A DNA stretch of 64,000 bases, from contig NC_031499.1 in NCBI RefSeq assembly GCF_000237925.1, positions 6,764,195 through 6,828,194 on the forward strand, written 5' to 3'. Every line of letters starts with the position of its first letter. Position 1 is the stretch's first letter. Positions 37,701-40,700 of the stretch are shown one piece after another. Both the position numbers and the translations under genes were made by a program. The notes under the pieces were generated by a model. It saw only the letters and a list, made by a program, of their open reading frames with translations. It searched no databases and was not told the origin of the DNA. Source of the stretch: Schistosoma mansoni (lineage: Eukaryota > Platyhelminthes > Trematoda > Strigeidida > Schistosomatidae).

Positions 37701-40700
37701 AATTAACTATTTCTATGAATCCGGTGTTCATCTTGTTATGCTAACGAGGTATGGCAACTTGGACCGATGAATAAATGTGCCAGGTCCTACGTTGTAGCTG
37801 ACTGACTGACAGCTGTTTATAACAGAAACTTTAAAAATAATGTAACTAATATAGTATAAACAACTTACCAAATAATGCAAATATAAATGGAAGTATATTT
37901 AAAGCCGCACTAAAATACAGCATAATCATCATATAGTGTTTAACATTATTGAATAATTGATTTACATCTGTTGATGGATCAAGTTGGTTAGTTCCATTTG
38001 AACTATACGGTATCGATGGTAAAATAAGCGGTGGTACTAGAAAGCCAAATGCAACACCAAGCTAGAAAAATAAAAAAACAAGTGAAAAGAATAATTCTAT
38101 ACAATCAGTCAAATTGAAATGAACAATGTTTATGGAACAAATGAAATTTTACGGCTCATTGTGGAGGTCAGTTCGAATATTTCGTTTTATATAGGACTAG
38201 TTAGCTGTATCCTGTTAACTATGTTCCATCTATTCAATATGAAACTTTTAACAATATGGATATGTCAAAGTAATCTGTACAAGATATATATATGTCAACA
38301 GGCTTACTAACTTACGCCTCTTATTCCTCGTGGAGGAGCATAGACCGCACACTAGCATTCTCCATCCAACACTGTCCTATATAATCCCTTCCCGTTCCTT
38401 CCAGTTGTTATTCATCCTTTTCATATCTGCTTCTATTTCCCAACGTAATGTGTTCTTTGACCTTCCTCTTTTTCGCTTCCCTTCCGGATTCCAAGTAGGC
38501 GTCTGCCTCATGATGCAGTATGGTGATTTTCTCAATGTATGTCCTATCCACTTCCAACGTCTTTTCCTAATTTCCTCTTCAGCTGGAAGCTGGTTTGTCC
38601 TCTCCCACAGTAGGCTGTTGCTGATAGTATCCGGCCAGTGAATGTTGAGTATTTTGCATAGACAACTGTTTATAAATACGTGCACCTTCTGGACGATGGA
38701 TGTAGTAGTTCTCCACGTTTCAGCTCCGTACAGTAGAACTGACTGTCTTGACGTTCGTATTGAAGATTCTCACTTTAAAACTAGTTGAGAGTTGTTTTGA
38801 GTTTCATATGTCAAAAAAGACTGATCATAATTCAGTTCTCGATGTCATAGAAGTATGTAAGATTTGATATTGATATACACTTTCTAGAGATGAGCTATAT
38901 ATATATCCCTTAGGAAATTAAACCTATCAGTGGTTTATGTTATATCACTTAGAGATAAAAGCCATTTCTTGATCAATCAGATGTAACTGTTGTTTTAGAA
39001 CATTTGATTGGCATAATATACCAAGTTATGTAAAGATTTCACCACATCCTATTGGTGTATAGTAATGACTTTACTTCAAAATTGAACGCTAGAATTTCGG
39101 ATTTAATCTCTAAGTTTGTGTGTCACATTACAGTGTTAACTTTTAACCAAGTGGTCTAATCAACTGAACTTATCATAATTTGAAAGGGTTTTTAATATTC
39201 TGTTAATGGTATTGAGGAATGTAATTGGTCAGTCGACTAGCACTTATCATAAAAGCGATTGATTAAATGCAGTTCAGAAACTTATACAAACTTATACGAA
39301 CAAAATTCCCACTTAGTGTATGAGCTATTGGGGATCTGAACTTCATAGTTCGATAGACAGAGCATTGATTTTTGAAGCGATAAACACTGTTGTACAGTTT
39401 CATGGTGAACAGGAACCGTGAGATGAAAGAACATCCATCTGGCAAGTTCCAAACACGACAAAATATCAGTCCTGAGTAAAAGAAGCGCATTACTTTCTAT
39501 CTAGTAGTCGTTAGTTAAGTTTATCTTCACCCTACTGATAATATTCATACTAGGATTCGAACCTAGGTCGTTTAGTATCAGACATCTAACGCTCAACTAG
39601 TCAGTTCGAATAGCTATCAACTTGTTCAATATGTACGAAAATATTAGATAAGGTATGTAATTTGTCTTTAAAAATTAGGAAATAACGCGTTAGACGTTTG
39701 GGGGCGACAAACACCGGGCTCAAGTATTGATCCAAAGATCAATATTCAGATGCTGGTACATCAAAGCGACAAGTATTCAATAAGATGCAAACCGATTCCC
39801 GGATATAAACACTAAGTACATATCAAATATATCATAATTAAGTTTACTTAGTATTGTTTGTTTGAATCTTCCCAATGATGTTTAGGACTGCAACTGATCA
39901 GGCACTTAATGGCATATGTGCATACTGTGCGTATTGTCTCGATATGGCCTTAATTCACAAGAATTATAAGCGAAAGATGCTGGGTTCGAGTTCCTCCCAG
40001 AGTGAGCATCAACTCCGAGATGCAGGTACATCCAGCTGACGAGTCCCAAATAGGACGAAACGCGCGTTGAACTGGATTCCACTACTAGCCACTATCCATC
40101 TTTGCTTATTCTAATTACGGTTTCTATTTATAAAGGCATGTTATGGTGGTCTAGACCAAAAATGTACTAACTGTTCCAGGTATGTAAAACTTTGAAATAA
40201 TGTTAATATATGACATTGAAAAAATTAATTGTAATAGTTTCCAATCAATCACTTTTCGGCTTATTTCATTTAACTATAAAATACCTGTCTACCACCTTAG
40301 AGTAAACAAACTTTAATAATTAATACATTCTAATCAAATGGTATACAATTTTTTGTGAATGTGATTTAAGTAAAAAAATAGTTTATGTTTATGCACTTGT
40401 TCATGTTGAATTGTGACTAGTCGTAGGATATAGAACATGCCTTTCGTGCATACTCGTTGCACAAGCTAGTGGTAGTAGTTCAGTGGATAATGTATTGGCT
40501 ATTGAAGTAATAGGTACTACATTTCGTCTTAGTGTGGATATCAACATTGAAATGTTGATATATTCGGTTGACGAATTCCAAGTAGGCCGAAACATGAATC
40601 TAGGATATCATTGCTAGTCAACACCGGGTACTATTGGAAACATGTAATTAACTGATAACATAGAGTTAATTCGTTCAGGATCCACATATTTCGGTAGAGA